From: CAYSUS01 sp964434165
GTDB taxonomy: Bacteria; Planctomycetota; Planctomycetia; Pirellulales; Thermoguttaceae
Length of the DNA: 64,000 bases
Direction: 5' to 3'
NCBI GenBank assembly: GCA_964434165.1
Contig: CAYSUS010000031.1
Coordinates: 9,454 to 73,453 of the forward strand
Part shown: positions 51,039 through 60,800 of the stretch, piece after piece
Layout of the letters: each line of letters starts with the position of its first letter
Numbering within the stretch: position 1 is the stretch's first letter
Position numbers and translations under genes: made by a program
Notes under the pieces: model-generated
Told to the model about the DNA's origin: nothing
The model's input: the letters and a program-made list of their open reading frames with translations, nothing else
The model's database searches: none

Positions 51039-51719
51039 TTAGCGGAGGTAGTCCGCCTCGATCCGGTAGAGCAGCGGGTTCTTGTCGTCCTTGGTTCGCA
51101 GGCGGAAGATCCCGCCGACCCCGCGCCGACGCTGGGTGAAACGGGCTTTGATGCCGTGGATCAGGTTGACCTGGACGAGATCGGTCGGCTTGATGTCCGG
51201 CATGCAGAACTGGCAGTGCGTAACGGTGGGAACCAGGAGGAACTCCTCGATGTTCCGCGCCTGTCGGCCCGGATACATGTAGCCCTTGATGAACACCCGC
51301 TTGCCGTCGAGCTCCATGGCCACGGGGGGCGGATCGGCCTTTTCCGACCCAGGCAGCGGCTTAAGCATCTCATAGCTGATCGGATAGTAGCCGGGCGGCG
51401 TGTCCGCGATGGTCAGGTAGATTAGCCACCCCAGGCACGCCACGCCGAATACCCCGGACAGGATCATCCCCGCCTTGGCGACGCCCACGCCGGTGAGCTC
51501 GTCGGGGAAGCGGTCGATGCGGGCGAGAGCCCACAGCCCCAGCGCGATCCCCGCGGACGGGACCAGCATCAGCCACCAGTCGAAGGCGGCAGCCCACCCC
51601 AGGGCGCCGCACAACAGCGAGGCGGACGCCAGGGCGCTCACCTTGCGGTAGCGGGTCGGCTGATTCTCGACCTCCTCCGGAAGGTCGTAGGTGGTTTCCG
51701 CGATCGTCTCCACGCTCAT
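51039..51719 (-). CDS. membrane protein with DUF3299-like periplasmic domain
   Basis: This 226-residue protein has three to four membrane helices at residues about 28-110 (ASASLLCGALGWAAAFDWWLMLVPSAGIALGLWAL, VFGVACLGWLIYLTIA). The C-terminal domain is DUF3299-like: RVFIKGYMYPGRQARNIEEFLLVPTVTHCQFCMPDIKPTDLVQV. The CQFC motif could bind metal or cycle as a disulfide. DUF3299 proteins often sit beside ABC transporters, in some proteobacteria within zinc-controlled clusters. Here it is last in a three-gene minus run after an ABC permease and ATPase, with a 49-base gap. Confidence 0.7.
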   Translation of the reverse strand: MSVETIAETTYDLPEEVENQPTRYRKVSALASASLLCGALGWAAAFDWWLMLVPSAGIALGLWALARIDRFPDELTGVGVAKAGMILSGVFGVACLGWLIYLTIADTPPGYYPISYEMLKPLPGSEKADPPPVAMELDGKRVFIKGYMYPGRQARNIEEFLLVPTVTHCQFCMPDIKPTDLVQVNLIHGIKARFTQRRRGVGGIFRLRTKDDKNPLLYRIEADYLR

Positions 51720-51768
51720 CGGATTCTCCTTGCCCCTTTACTTGCCACGCGGACTCGTTCGTGTTCGA

Positions 51769-53154
51769 TCAGGCGCTCGCGGCCAGCGACTTGGCCACGT
51801 CGGTCCGGTAGGCGGCCAAAGCCGGCAGGTAGCCGACGATCGACGCCAGCACGATCAGACCTGGAATCAAGACCAGCTCCGCGGCCTGGAATTGCAGGGC
51901 CCCGACGACGACGCCCGTATGCTCGGCGATCAGCGGGCTGAGCACGCCCACCAGGCCGTGCGAAAGCAGCAATCCCACGGCGCCCCCGCCCAGGGAGAGG
52001 AGGATCGACTCCAGGAGGATCACCATCATCACGGTCATGCGGCTGGCGCCCAGGGCCCGCATGATGGCGATGTCGTGTTTCCGGTCGTTCATCGAGTTGT
52101 AGATGCTCACCAGGATCCCCACTCCGGCCACGACGACCACCAGCACCGCCAGGATGAGAAGCACCAACTGCACGTTGCCGATGATCCCTTCCAGCAGCCT
52201 GGCAACCTCCGCCGAAGGGTGCACGGCCTGGAAGACCTGCACGTCGCCCATCCGGTAGTCCTCGATCATCCGCGGCATGGTCATGGCCAGCGAGAGGTCG
52301 CCCTGGTCCAGGGCCACGAGGACGGCCGAGATGTGGCGATCGTGCTCGTGCGCTCCACCGTCGCCATCGGGACAGCCCGAGCAGTCGCTGTCTTCACAGG
52401 CCTCCGATTCGACGCCCGACTCGTCGGCCGCATTCCCCGGCGATTCCACGGTGTCTTGTTCCTCCCCGTGATGCTCGTGCATTCGCCAGAAGCCCTCAAT
52501 GTTCACGAAGATCGCGCGGTCGTTGGGAGTCCCCGTAGGGGCGAATATCCCCACCACGGTGAACGGGGGGTGCTCCTCTTCTTCTGGAGTGGGCTTCGCG
52601 GCCCGCGTATGCTGCGGCTTGAACGTGTCGCCGATCTTCAGGCCCGCACCGCGGGCCACACTCGGCCCGATCACGGCCTCGAAATAGGCGTCCGGCTCGA
52701 AGTTGCGCCCCTGGCCGCCGCGCTGGGTGAACTCGTAGTGCTGCCCCTCCTGGGCGGAGAGCTCAAAGATCTCGGGGGTCGTCCCCACCAGCGCGAATCC
52801 CGCGTAGTAGCCGCCCATGCACACGGGGATCGCCTTCTCGAACGACGGAGCCACGCGCCCGTCGGGGAGCTGGAAGCGGTGCGCGATCAGCTCCAGGTAC
52901 TGGTCGTACGACAGCTTGCCCACCGGATCGCCAAGGTAGTACACCGTGTTGAGCACGAGCTGCATCGGGCTTCCCTTGGCCCCGACGATCAAGTCATACC
53001 CTTGGGCCCCGCGGCGGAAGGACTTGTCAATCACGCCATGGATCACGATGACCGCGGCCACCAGGGCCACGCCCAGGGCCATCGACAACCCCGTCAACGA
53101 CGAGGCCAGTGAACGCTGCTGGATGCTCCGCCAAGCGATCTTCCAAAGGCTCAT
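51769..53154 (-). CDS. MacB/FtsX-type ABC permease with His/Cys/acidic insert
   Basis: The 461-residue protein has one N-terminal helix, a large periplasmic domain (about 45-320) and three C-terminal helices (FtsX fold; LLILAVLVVVVAGVGILVSIYNSM, HDIAIMRALGASRMTVMMV). The MacB_PCD-like periplasmic domain contains an insert at about 229-276 dense in His, Cys, Asp and Glu (MHEHHGEEQD, CEDSDCSGC, HEHDRH), which looks metal-binding. Type VII ABC proteins act as mechanotransmitters or lipoprotein exporters rather than classic channels. It pairs with the ATPase upstream, 50 bases away. Confidence 0.85.
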   Translation of the reverse strand: MSLWKIAWRSIQQRSLASSLTGLSMALGVALVAAVIVIHGVIDKSFRRGAQGYDLIVGAKGSPMQLVLNTVYYLGDPVGKLSYDQYLELIAHRFQLPDGRVAPSFEKAIPVCMGGYYAGFALVGTTPEIFELSAQEGQHYEFTQRGGQGRNFEPDAYFEAVIGPSVARGAGLKIGDTFKPQHTRAAKPTPEEEEHPPFTVVGIFAPTGTPNDRAIFVNIEGFWRMHEHHGEEQDTVESPGNAADESGVESEACEDSDCSGCPDGDGGAHEHDRHISAVLVALDQGDLSLAMTMPRMIEDYRMGDVQVFQAVHPSAEVARLLEGIIGNVQLVLLILAVLVVVVAGVGILVSIYNSMNDRKHDIAIMRALGASRMTVMMVILLESILLSLGGGAVGLLLSHGLVGVLSPLIAEHTGVVVGALQFQAAELVLIPGLIVLASIVGYLPALAAYRTDVAKSLAASA

Positions 53155-53204
53155 GGTATTCCCAAATCGTTAGACACACGACGTCGAGGCGTCCGCACGC
53201 GGCC

Positions 53205-53894
53205 CTAGGCCGGCACCGCCGCCTCGGCCTTGCCCAGCGCCGCGTTGAAATCCTCCAAACGATCGACCCGCTCGAACTGGCTTGCCACTTCCGGGCTGTG
53301 CGTGACGATCAACAAGGCCACTTCCTCCTCCTGGCACGTCTCGCGCAACAGATCGATGATCTGCTGCTGGTGGCCCGAATCGACGTTGGCCGTCGGCTCG
53401 TCGGCCAGAAGCACCTTCGGCTTGTTGGCCAGGGCCCGAGCGACCGAGACCCGCTGCTGCTCGCCCACCGAGAGCGCGGTCGGCTTGTGGGTCATGCGGT
53501 GCCCCAGGCCCACACGCTCCAGGAGATGCCGGGCCCGATTGCGGTCCACGCGGCCGCGCGCGAACCGCATCCCCAGCATCACGTTTTCCAGCGCGCTGAA
53601 GCCAGGCAGGAGGTTGAAGGTCTGAAACACGTAGCCGATGTTCTCCGCGCGGAAACGGTCGCATTCGGCTTCGGTCATCAAGGTGATGTCCCAGCCGTTG
53701 ATCTTGACGTGTCCCGAGTCGGGCCGCGCAATGCCCGAAATCACGTGGAGGAGCGTCGACTTCCCGCATCCACTGGGGCCGACCAGCACGACCTGCTCTC
53801 CCGCGGCGATCCCATACGAGGAAACGTCCAGGATAGGCAGGGGGGTGCCGTCGGGCTCGGTGAACGATTTCTTGACTTCCCTCAGCTCAAGCAT
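53205..53894 (-). CDS. ABC transporter ATP-binding protein (MacB/LolD-type)
   Basis: This 229-residue protein starts at ATG 53892-53894 (MLELREVKKSF); longer in-frame extensions upstream lack family sequence. It has Walker A GPSGCGKST, Q-loop FQTFNLLPGFSALENV, signature LSVGEQQRV, Walker B VLLADEPTANVD and H-loop IVTHSPE. It is the LolD/MacB class that pairs with FtsX-type permeases. It is first gene of the minus-strand run ATPase, permease, DUF3299 protein, and powers the export or signal step using ATP. Confidence 0.92.
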   Translation of the reverse strand: MLELREVKKSFTEPDGTPLPILDVSSYGIAAGEQVVLVGPSGCGKSTLLHVISGIARPDSGHVKINGWDITLMTEAECDRFRAENIGYVFQTFNLLPGFSALENVMLGMRFARGRVDRNRARHLLERVGLGHRMTHKPTALSVGEQQRVSVARALANKPKVLLADEPTANVDSGHQQQIIDLLRETCQEEEVALLIVTHSPEVASQFERVDRLEDFNAALGKAEAAVPA

Positions 53895-54120
53895 GGTCTG
53901 GTACCGGGAATGCGTGACGAATCGGAAGCCACTCCCTCCAAAAGAAGGGGCGCGGGGACGCAGCGCGGCAGCACCTCCCCTCAGTGCAATTACGCAGCCA
54001 CGCCACCGCCGGTTCGCATGCCGATGGAGGCAGGGCGGACGGACCGGTCCGCCCCGTCGGTCGCCGTGGGCCCTGGTTCGAAAGGCGCGGAGTGGGACAA
54101 CGGTCCTGGTGAGCACGATC

Positions 54121-54612
54121 CTAGCGCCGTCGGCGCGTGGCACGCTCAATCTGCCGCTTGGCGTCGGCCTTTTTCATGGCCTCACGCTTGTCGAAGAGCT
54201 TGCGCCCCCGCGCAATGGCCATCAGCACCTTCGCCCGGCCCTCCTTGAAGTAAAGACGAAGCGGCACGAGGGTGAGTCCCTGCTCGAAGGCCCTGGCCGC
54301 GAACTTGCGCACCTCGCGGCGGTGCAGCAGCAACTTGCGCGGCCGCTTGGGGTTGTGGTTAAAGCGATTGGCCTCGAAGTACTCGGGAATGTCGCACCCT
54401 ACCAGCCATACCTCGCCGTCGCGGATCCGTCCGTAAGCCTCCTCCAGCGAGACCTTGCCCGAGCGCAGGCTCTTCACCTCGCTCCCCACCAGGACCAGAC
54501 CGCATTCGAGCGTGTCGAGGATGTCGAACTTGTGCCGGGCTTTGCGGTTCTCGGCAACGACGCGCTCGCCCGCCGGGCCCCGCTCCGACGTCTTTTCCTT
54601 CTTGGTGGCCGT
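54121..54612 (-). CDS. smpB: tmRNA-binding protein SmpB, apparent ACG start
   Basis: The 163-residue protein matches SmpB throughout: VVAENRKARHKFDILDTLECGLVLVGSEVKSLRSGKVSLEEAYGRI, NRFNHNPKRPRKLLLHRREV, RGRKLFDKREAMKKADAKRQIER. SmpB delivers tmRNA to stalled ribosomes. No ATG, GTG or TTG precedes the conserved N-terminus in frame. AAGGAGG at 54620-54626 is spaced seven bases from ACG (54610-54612), giving (M)ATKKEKTSERG, the usual SmpB leader. Either ACG is used as a rare start or one T-to-C change or read error hit an ATG. GTG 54489 is too deep in the barrel. Confidence 0.9.
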   Translation of the reverse strand, partial: TATKKEKTSERGPAGERVVAENRKARHKFDILDTLECGLVLVGSEVKSLRSGKVSLEEAYGRIRDGEVWLVGCDIPEYFEANRFNHNPKRPRKLLLHRREVRKFAARAFEQGLTLVPLRLYFKEGRAKVLMAIARGRKLFDKREAMKKADAKRQIERATRRRR

Positions 54613-54619
54613 GGCAATC

Positions 54620-54626
54620 CCTCCTT
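54620..54626 (-). promoter_or_regulatory. strong ribosome binding site that fixes the smpB start at ACG
   Basis: On the minus strand AAGGAGG is followed seven bases later by ACG. The match to the anti-Shine-Dalgarno core is complete and the spacing is ideal, which is what points to ACG rather than the too-close ATT at 54616-54618. Confidence 0.7.
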
Positions 54627-54862
54627 AAGCGCTGCTTCGGGCGATGGTTCGCTCTTCTACGACCGCCCGCCATCCGGCATAATCCCCCGTTCGCCGAGCG
54701 ACGGCCCGACCCCCTCCCGGAGAGCGGGCGCCCTGGCGACGGCTCTCGGCCCGTGACGAAGCCAGCCAAGGTGGGGGCCCCGGGGATTCGGCCCCATCGC
54801 CCCGCGGCAAACCCTAGGTGTAACTCCCAGACCCTCTTCTCTCAACCCGCCCGAGGTCGCCT

Positions 54863-55582
54863 TTGCCCGCATCGCTTGGATCGTCCGCTCCGTCGGTCGA
54901 GGCATTCCTGCTCGGCCGTATCGACCTGGAAGACTGCCTTCGACTTCAGCGAACGATCGCCGACGACATCGCCGCGCGCGACGATGGCCGCATCGCGCTG
55001 CTACTGGCCGAGCACCCGCCCGTGATCTCCGTCGGACGCAGCGGTTCGCCGGCGCACATCGAATCGGAGTTCGGTCTGCTTCGCCAACGGCGGATCGGGT
55101 TGAAATGGGTCAAACGCGGAGGGGGTTGCCTTGTGCATTGCCCCGGCCAATTGGCGATGTACCCCATTGCCCCGATTCGATGGCACGGTTGGAGCGTCGG
55201 GCAGTATCTCGACCGGCTCCAACGCGGGCTGCACGCGGCCATGGAGCAACTGGGCATCGCCCTCTGCGTCAGGCCCGGCCAGTACGGCCTTTGGGGGAGG
55301 ACGGGGCGCATTGCGGCGCTGGGGGTCGCCGTCCGCGATCACGTGACTTGCCACGGCGCGTTCCTCAACGTTGATCCGCCCATGGGTCTGTTTCGCCTCG
55401 TCGGCAGCGACGCCACCCCCGAGTCGCGTGTGGGCAGTCTGGTAGCCGAGCGCCGCCGCCCTGTTAAGATGACCAAGGTACGCGCTGAGGTGATTCGTCA
55501 GCTCAGCTTCGCATTCGACTGCGATCGCTATCATCTTTTTACGGGCCATCCGCGACTCCCTCGGAATGCGGGGGCGTCCTAG
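54863..55582 (+). CDS. lipB: LipB-like octanoyltransferase homologue with altered active site
   Basis: The protein has 239 residues from TTG 54863. The fold blocks of LipB are present: LLLAEHPPVISVGRSGSPAHI, KRGGGCLVHCPGQLAMYPI, GQYGLWGRTGRIAALGVAV and CHGAFLNVD. LipB moves octanoate from ACP to lipoyl domains using a Lys/Cys pair. Here the Lys (before IAALG) is Arg149, and the PCG motif that holds the Cys in E. coli reads LVGSDA (residues 179-184). New Cys occur beside the conserved His92 (C89, C93). Either chemistry has moved or the protein is not a standard LipB. lipA follows immediately. Confidence 0.82.
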   Translation: MPASLGSSAPSVEAFLLGRIDLEDCLRLQRTIADDIAARDDGRIALLLAEHPPVISVGRSGSPAHIESEFGLLRQRRIGLKWVKRGGGCLVHCPGQLAMYPIAPIRWHGWSVGQYLDRLQRGLHAAMEQLGIALCVRPGQYGLWGRTGRIAALGVAVRDHVTCHGAFLNVDPPMGLFRLVGSDATPESRVGSLVAERRRPVKMTKVRAEVIRQLSFAFDCDRYHLFTGHPRLPRNAGAS

Positions 55583-55604
55583 GTGGTGGAAGGGAGTGCG
55601 CTCG

Positions 55605-56471
55605 GTGAGGCCTTCCGAAGAAACCCAACCTCTGCCCCGCTGGCTGAAGCGGCGCGTGCCGAAAGGGAACGCCAATCACTTCACGGCCCGGCTGATGGAC
55701 GACCTTCGCCTGACGACCGTTTGCGACCACGCGCGGTGTCCCAATCGCATGGAGTGCTACGCGCAGAAGACTGCGACCTTCATGCTGCTGGGCGACGTGT
55801 GCACGCGGCGCTGTGGATTCTGCGCGGTGAGCCAGGGCAAGACCCGCCCGCCCGACCCCGACGAACCGGCGCGCGTGGCCGAAGCCGCCCGGCAGATGGG
55901 CTTGCGTCACGTGGTCGTCACCATGGTCACGCGCGACGACCTGCCCGACGGCGGAGCCGAGCACCTGGTGCGGACGGTCCATGCAATCCGCGAGCGCTGC
56001 GCCGGGGCCACGGTCGAGCTGCTCGTCTCGGACCTGGCCGGAAACACGGAGTCGCTGGAGCGCGTCGTCGAGTCCCGACCCGAGGTGTTCAACCACAACA
56101 GCGAGACCGTGCCCCGCCTCTACCGCGACGTGCGGGGGCGCCGAGCCGACTACCGGCGGACTCTCGGTATGTTCCGCCACGTACACGGGCGCGATCCGCG
56201 CATCGGACTGAAGAGCGGACTGATGCTCGGGCTGGGCGAGACCCGCGAGGAGCTTCTCGCGACGCTCGCCGACCTCCATGACGCGGGCTGCCGCATGCTC
56301 ACCTTGGGGCAGTACTTGCGCCCATCCCTGGACCAGATGAAGGTTGTGCGCTACCTGCCGCCGGAGGAGTTCGAGGAGCTCGGCAGTCTCGCCGGCTCGA
56401 TGGGGTTTACGCACGTGGCGAGCGGGCCCTTCGTGCGGAGCAGCTACCACGCGCGGGAGATGGTGACTTAG
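55605..56471 (+). CDS. lipA: lipoyl synthase LipA
   Basis: The protein has 288 residues from GTG 55605, placed eight bases after AGGGAG; ATG 55566 (overlapping the lipB-like gene) and GTG 55596 are alternatives. The auxiliary cluster motif CX4CX5C is C40-DHAR-C45-PNRME-C51, and the radical SAM motif CX3CX2C is C66-TRR-C70-GF-C73. The RSSYHA serine ligand sits at the C-terminus. LipA inserts two sulfurs into protein-bound octanoate. All cluster ligands are intact, so the enzyme should be active even though the neighbouring lipB-like and lipoyl-like genes look altered. Confidence 0.95.
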   Translation: MRPSEETQPLPRWLKRRVPKGNANHFTARLMDDLRLTTVCDHARCPNRMECYAQKTATFMLLGDVCTRRCGFCAVSQGKTRPPDPDEPARVAEAARQMGLRHVVVTMVTRDDLPDGGAEHLVRTVHAIRERCAGATVELLVSDLAGNTESLERVVESRPEVFNHNSETVPRLYRDVRGRRADYRRTLGMFRHVHGRDPRIGLKSGLMLGLGETREELLATLADLHDAGCRMLTLGQYLRPSLDQMKVVRYLPPEEFEELGSLAGSMGFTHVASGPFVRSSYHAREMVT

Positions 56472-56491
56472 GTGGCGAGGGATTTCCGCAA

Positions 56492-56737
56492 GTGCGTCGT
56501 CGAGTTGAACTGAAGACTCCAGACCTGGGCATGGGCGGGCCGGTGGTCGTGTGCCAGTGGCTGGTGCGGCCGGGCGCCCGCGTGTCGGAGGGTGAAGCCC
56601 TGGTCGAGCTGCTTGCCGGGCCGGCCGTGGTTGACGTCACCTCGCCGGTGGACGGCGTTCTCTCCCGCGCTCGCGTGGGTGAGGAAGCGGTCGTCGCGGC
56701 CGGCGACGTGTTGGCCACGATCCGGACCGATACTTGA
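56492..56737 (+). CDS. small lipoyl/biotinyl-like domain protein lacking the attachment lysine
   Basis: This 81-residue, single-domain protein starts at GTG 56492, 21 bases after lipA. The beta-barrel sequence LGMGGPVVVCQWLVRPGARVSEGEALVELL...VVDVTSPVDGVLSRARVGEEAVVAAGDVLATI is a clear lipoyl-domain fold. The hairpin that carries the modified Lys (normally ETDKA) reads LAGPA, so the Lys is replaced by Pro. It cannot carry lipoate at the usual site. It could be a decoy, a scaffold or a relic. Co-location with lipA and the lipB-like gene is striking. Confidence 0.75.
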   Translation: MRRRVELKTPDLGMGGPVVVCQWLVRPGARVSEGEALVELLAGPAVVDVTSPVDGVLSRARVGEEAVVAAGDVLATIRTDT

Positions 56738-56874
56738 GGCCCGGCCTTCTCCGAGTTGAAGCTCGGCCTGGAGGAGATCGATCGGGCACGGCCGTCTAGC
56801 CCCTGATTTCCCGAGCCTGGCGGACTCCGCGGTTCCCGCCGCGCGTCGAGGCACGTTTCCGCCCCGGCCGCGCC

Positions 56875-57528
56875 TCACTCGGTCAGCTCCAGCGTCGTCC
56901 ACAGGCTGGGGTCTTCCTGGTAGGGGAGCGGCGAGCCAGGGCCCAACGTCTGCTCGCCGAATTCACGGTCCACCACCGCGTAGGTGAAGCCCAACCGCGG
57001 GTGCTCATTGGGATCGAACCCCGTCAGGGCGTCCGCCCCGACCAGGGCGTCGAGCTCGTATCCGCCCCTGCGCACCCTGGCGACCGTCTGGAGCGCCTTG
57101 GGAGGCACGGGCCGCGGCTGCTCGCGTGCCCGGTTGATCGGAAGCCAGTGCGCCGACGGCTCGCCCCGGTTCCGGCCTTCGCCGGTCGGCAGGAAAACGA
57201 GCCAGTGACAGAAGCGGCCCGCGCGGTGGATGGTATGCACGTCGCGGGTGTCGATCCAGACGCGGAGGCCATCGCTGTCCTCGGGCCGCGTCGCCCGGCA
57301 CCAGGGAGTCTGCTTCTTGCCCGCAACGCGCACGCTGAACGCCAGGCCTTCCGGGTTCCAGGCGGCGCGCACGTCGGCCCAGGAGGGACCGCCTTCCAGT
57401 TCGGCGAGACGGGTCAGGCGGTACTCCTCGCCCAGAGCCGCCCCGTTCGGCAACCAGAGCCGATCGCGCCGCCGCAGCGGAAGAGAGAACCGGAACAGGA
57501 ATCGTTCGGGCAGCAGGGATTCGGACAT
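56875..57528 (-). CDS. CBM9/DOMON-like conserved protein
   Basis: This 217-residue protein starts at ATG 57526-57528 (MSESLLPERFLFRFSLPLRRRDRLWL); longer frames upstream are random. The beta-sandwich pattern resembles carbohydrate-binding family 9-like domains: RLTRLAELEGGPSWADVRAAWNPEGLAFSVRVAGKK, SDGLRVWIDTRDVHTIHRAGRFCHWLVFLP and LGFTYAVVDREFGEQTL. No signal peptide is visible, unlike most CBM9 proteins, so it may act in the cytoplasm. It is convergent with the lipoyl-like gene and divergent from the PQQ fusion. Confidence 0.6.
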   Translation of the reverse strand: MSESLLPERFLFRFSLPLRRRDRLWLPNGAALGEEYRLTRLAELEGGPSWADVRAAWNPEGLAFSVRVAGKKQTPWCRATRPEDSDGLRVWIDTRDVHTIHRAGRFCHWLVFLPTGEGRNRGEPSAHWLPINRAREQPRPVPPKALQTVARVRRGGYELDALVGADALTGFDPNEHPRLGFTYAVVDREFGEQTLGPGSPLPYQEDPSLWTTLELTE

Positions 57529-57814
57529 GAGCGGACCAGGTACGCTTGGCTGTTTCGTTTTCGCCCGCGATCTGAACCGAGGCGGCGCACGGTTCACTCT
57601 ATCCGCTCCCCGGGACACGGCAAGGGCGACCACCGCACGGCAGGCAGAATCGTCCCCCGTGGCCGGCCTCACCGGCACACGACCTGGTCCGCCAGTTTGC
57701 CCGGCCTTGCCGATCTGGCATAATGGACACGCGGTATGACACTCCTGCCCGGCGGCCGCTTGCTTCGACGGTCGGCCCCCCCACAAGCCCTTCCCCCGAA
57801 ATGGAGAGCAGCCC

Positions 57815-60800
57815 ATGATTTCTCCCGCTCGTTTCAAGTTCTCTTCCGTGCTGGGGCTTCCGGCCCTCGTGGCCTTGATCGCTGCCGCGCCCCTTTGCTG
57901 GGCCGCGGCGCCCGGGCCTCAACCGGTCGCCACGGCGAAGGGCATCCTCGACAAGTCCGGCGTCCAGGGCGGGCTGGTGGTTCACCTCGGCTGCGGCGAC
58001 GGCTCGCTGACCGGCGCCCTGCGCGCGGGCGATCGCTTTCTGGTCCACGGCCTCGACGCCGACCCGGCCAACGTGAGCAAGGCCCGAGAGCGCGTCAAGT
58101 CGCTCGGGCTGTACGGCCCCGTCTCCATCGAATTGCATCGCGCCAAGCGCCTGCCATACGCCGACAACCTCGTGAACCTCATCGTGGTCGAGCAGGCGGG
58201 CGACGTCGCGGAGCAGGAGCTGTTGCGCGTGCTGGCCCCGGGCGGCGTGGCGTGCCTGCGCGACGGCGACGGGTGGAAGACGAAGAGGAAGGCCCGGCCC
58301 GACGCGATCGACGAGTGGACCCACTTCCTCTACGACTCGACGGGCAACGCCGTGTCCAATGACCGGATCGTGGGACCGCCGCGCCACATGCAGTGGGTCG
58401 CCGGGCCGAGGTCCGCCCGCGGGCACGAGAACCTGGGCACGGTCAGCATCGCCGTGTCTTCGGCCGGCCGCATGTTCTACATCGCCGACGAGGGCCCCAT
58501 CGCCTCGGTCGATCTGCCCTCCGACTGGCAGCTTATCGCCCGCGATGCCTTCAGCGGGGTGCTCTTGTGGAAGAAGCCGATCCCCGAGTGGGAATGGCGC
58601 CTGCGCCCGTTCCGCTCCGGCCCGCCGCAGCTCCACCGCCGGCTGGTGGCCATCGGCGACGTGGTCTACACCACGCTCGGCTACGGCGCGCCGCTCTCGG
58701 CCTTCGACGCGGCCACGGGCGAGCTGGTGCGTACGTACTCCGAGACGGAAGGGACGGAGGAGATCGTGTTTCACGACGGCGTGGTGTACCTCGTGGTCGG
58801 CGACCCCAAGGAGCAGGACGCCGTGAACGCGGCCGTGCGCGAGCGCAAGCCCCTGCCGCCGGTCAAGCGGCGGATCATGGCCCTGAGGGCCGACGACGGC
58901 AAGGAGCTGTGGCGGACCGAGGACAAGGCCGTGCCTGAGATCTTCCCGCTCACCCTCGCGGTCCACGGCGGACGCGCGGTGTACCAGACCACCGAGGAGG
59001 TGATCGCCCTGGACGCCGCCAAGGGCAAGGAGCTGTGGCGGGCGAGCCAGCCGGCCGACCTCCGCCGCCGCGCCTGGGCCTCGCCCACCCTCGTCATCCA
59101 CGGCGACGTGGTGATCAGCGCCGACCAGACGCCCCGCCAGGAGAAGGACGCAGACGCCGGTCCCGTCGCCTGGGAGGTCAGCCACGCCGGCGGCGGCAAG
59201 GACGGGCAGATGTTCGCCTACTCGGCCGAGACGGGCGAGCGCCTGTGGTCCGGCCCGTGCCGCCAGACCTACAACGCCCCGCCCGACGTGCTGATCACCG
59301 ACGGCCTGCTGTGGTCGGGCAAGCTGATCGGGGCGCGCGAGCCCGGCATCACCCAGGCCCTCGATCCCAGGACGGGCGAGGTCGAGCGCACGCGGCCCTC
59401 GGACCACGAGTTCTTCAACCCCGGCATGGGGCACCACCGCTGCTACCGCAACAAGGGCACCTGCCGCTACCTGGTGCTGGGGCGGTCGGGTGTGGAGTTC
59501 GTCGATCTGAAGTCCGGCGATGCCGAGGCCCATCACTGGGTCCGGGGCACGTGCCAGCTCGGCGTCGTGCCGTGCAACGGCATGGTGTATGTCCCGCCGC
59601 ACACTTGCGGCTGCTTCCCCAAGGCCAAGCTCAACGGCTTCCTGGCCCTGGCCCCGGCCAGCGTGTCGAGCGGGATGGATGTCCCGGGGCCACGCCTGGA
59701 ACGCGGCCCCGCGCTGGGCAAGGTGAAAGCGACGGCGCCCGACGCCAGCGACTGGCCGACCTATCGACACGACGCGGCGCGTAGCGCCGTGGCCACGACC
59801 GAGGTCCCCGCGAAGCTCGATGAGGCATGGCAGACCGACCTGGGCGGACGGCTCAGCAGCGTGGTGGTGGCCGACGGCAGGGCCTTCGTGGCCCAGGTCG
59901 ATGCCCACACGGTCCACGCGCTCGATGCCGCCGCCGGCAAGCCGGTCTGGTCGTTCGTGGCCGGCGGACGGGTCGACAGCCCGCCTACGATCCACCGCGG
60001 CATGGCGATCTTCGGCGCGGCGGACGGACGCGTGTATTGCCTGCGAGCTTCGGACGGCGAGCTCGTGTGGAGGTTCCGCGCAGCGCCGGGCGAGCGCCGC
60101 GTGGTCGTCCACGATCGGCTCGAATCGGCCTGGCCCGTTGCCGGAGCCGTGCTCGCGCTCGACGGCGAGGTGTACTGCGCCGCCGGCCGGTCCTCCTATC
60201 TCGACGGCGGCATCCGGCTGTGCCGCCTCGACGCGAAGACCGGCAACCTGCTCTCCGAGGTCACGCTGAGCGGTTACGACGAGAAGACCGGCGAGCAGAT
60301 CGAGGACTCGCAGCGGGCCCGCGGCACCGACATCCCCGGGGCCCTGCCCGACGTCCTCTCCAGCGACGGGGAGTTGATCTTCATGCGCCACCTGACCTTC
60401 GACCGCCAGGGCAACGAGCAGCCCCAGAAGACCCCGCACCTCTTCAGCTCGGTGGGCTTCCTCGACGACAGTTGGTGGCACCGCACCTACTGGATCTGGG
60501 GCACGAACTTCGGCGTGGGCTGGGGCGGATGGTGGCAGGCCGGCAACCGCGTGCCCGCCGGGCGGCTGCTCGCCGTGGACGACGCGACGATTTACGGCTT
60601 CGGGCGCAGCTTCTACCCGCACGGCAACTCGGGGCAGTGGCGGATCGGCGAGCACTACCACTACTTCGCCGGACCCAAGGAGTTCGAGGTGCCCAGGCCC
60701 AAGCCGGCGCCCAAGGGCAAGGGGCGCCGGGGCGGGGCGATCACCGGCCGGACGCTCGTGCCGCACGAGTGGGCCGAGCGGGCCGACCTGGAGGCCCGGG

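Noticed and set aside
54121..54489. Short smpB starting at GTG 54489
   Set aside because: It would remove about 41 conserved N-terminal residues of the SmpB barrel. The complete domain is in frame upstream.
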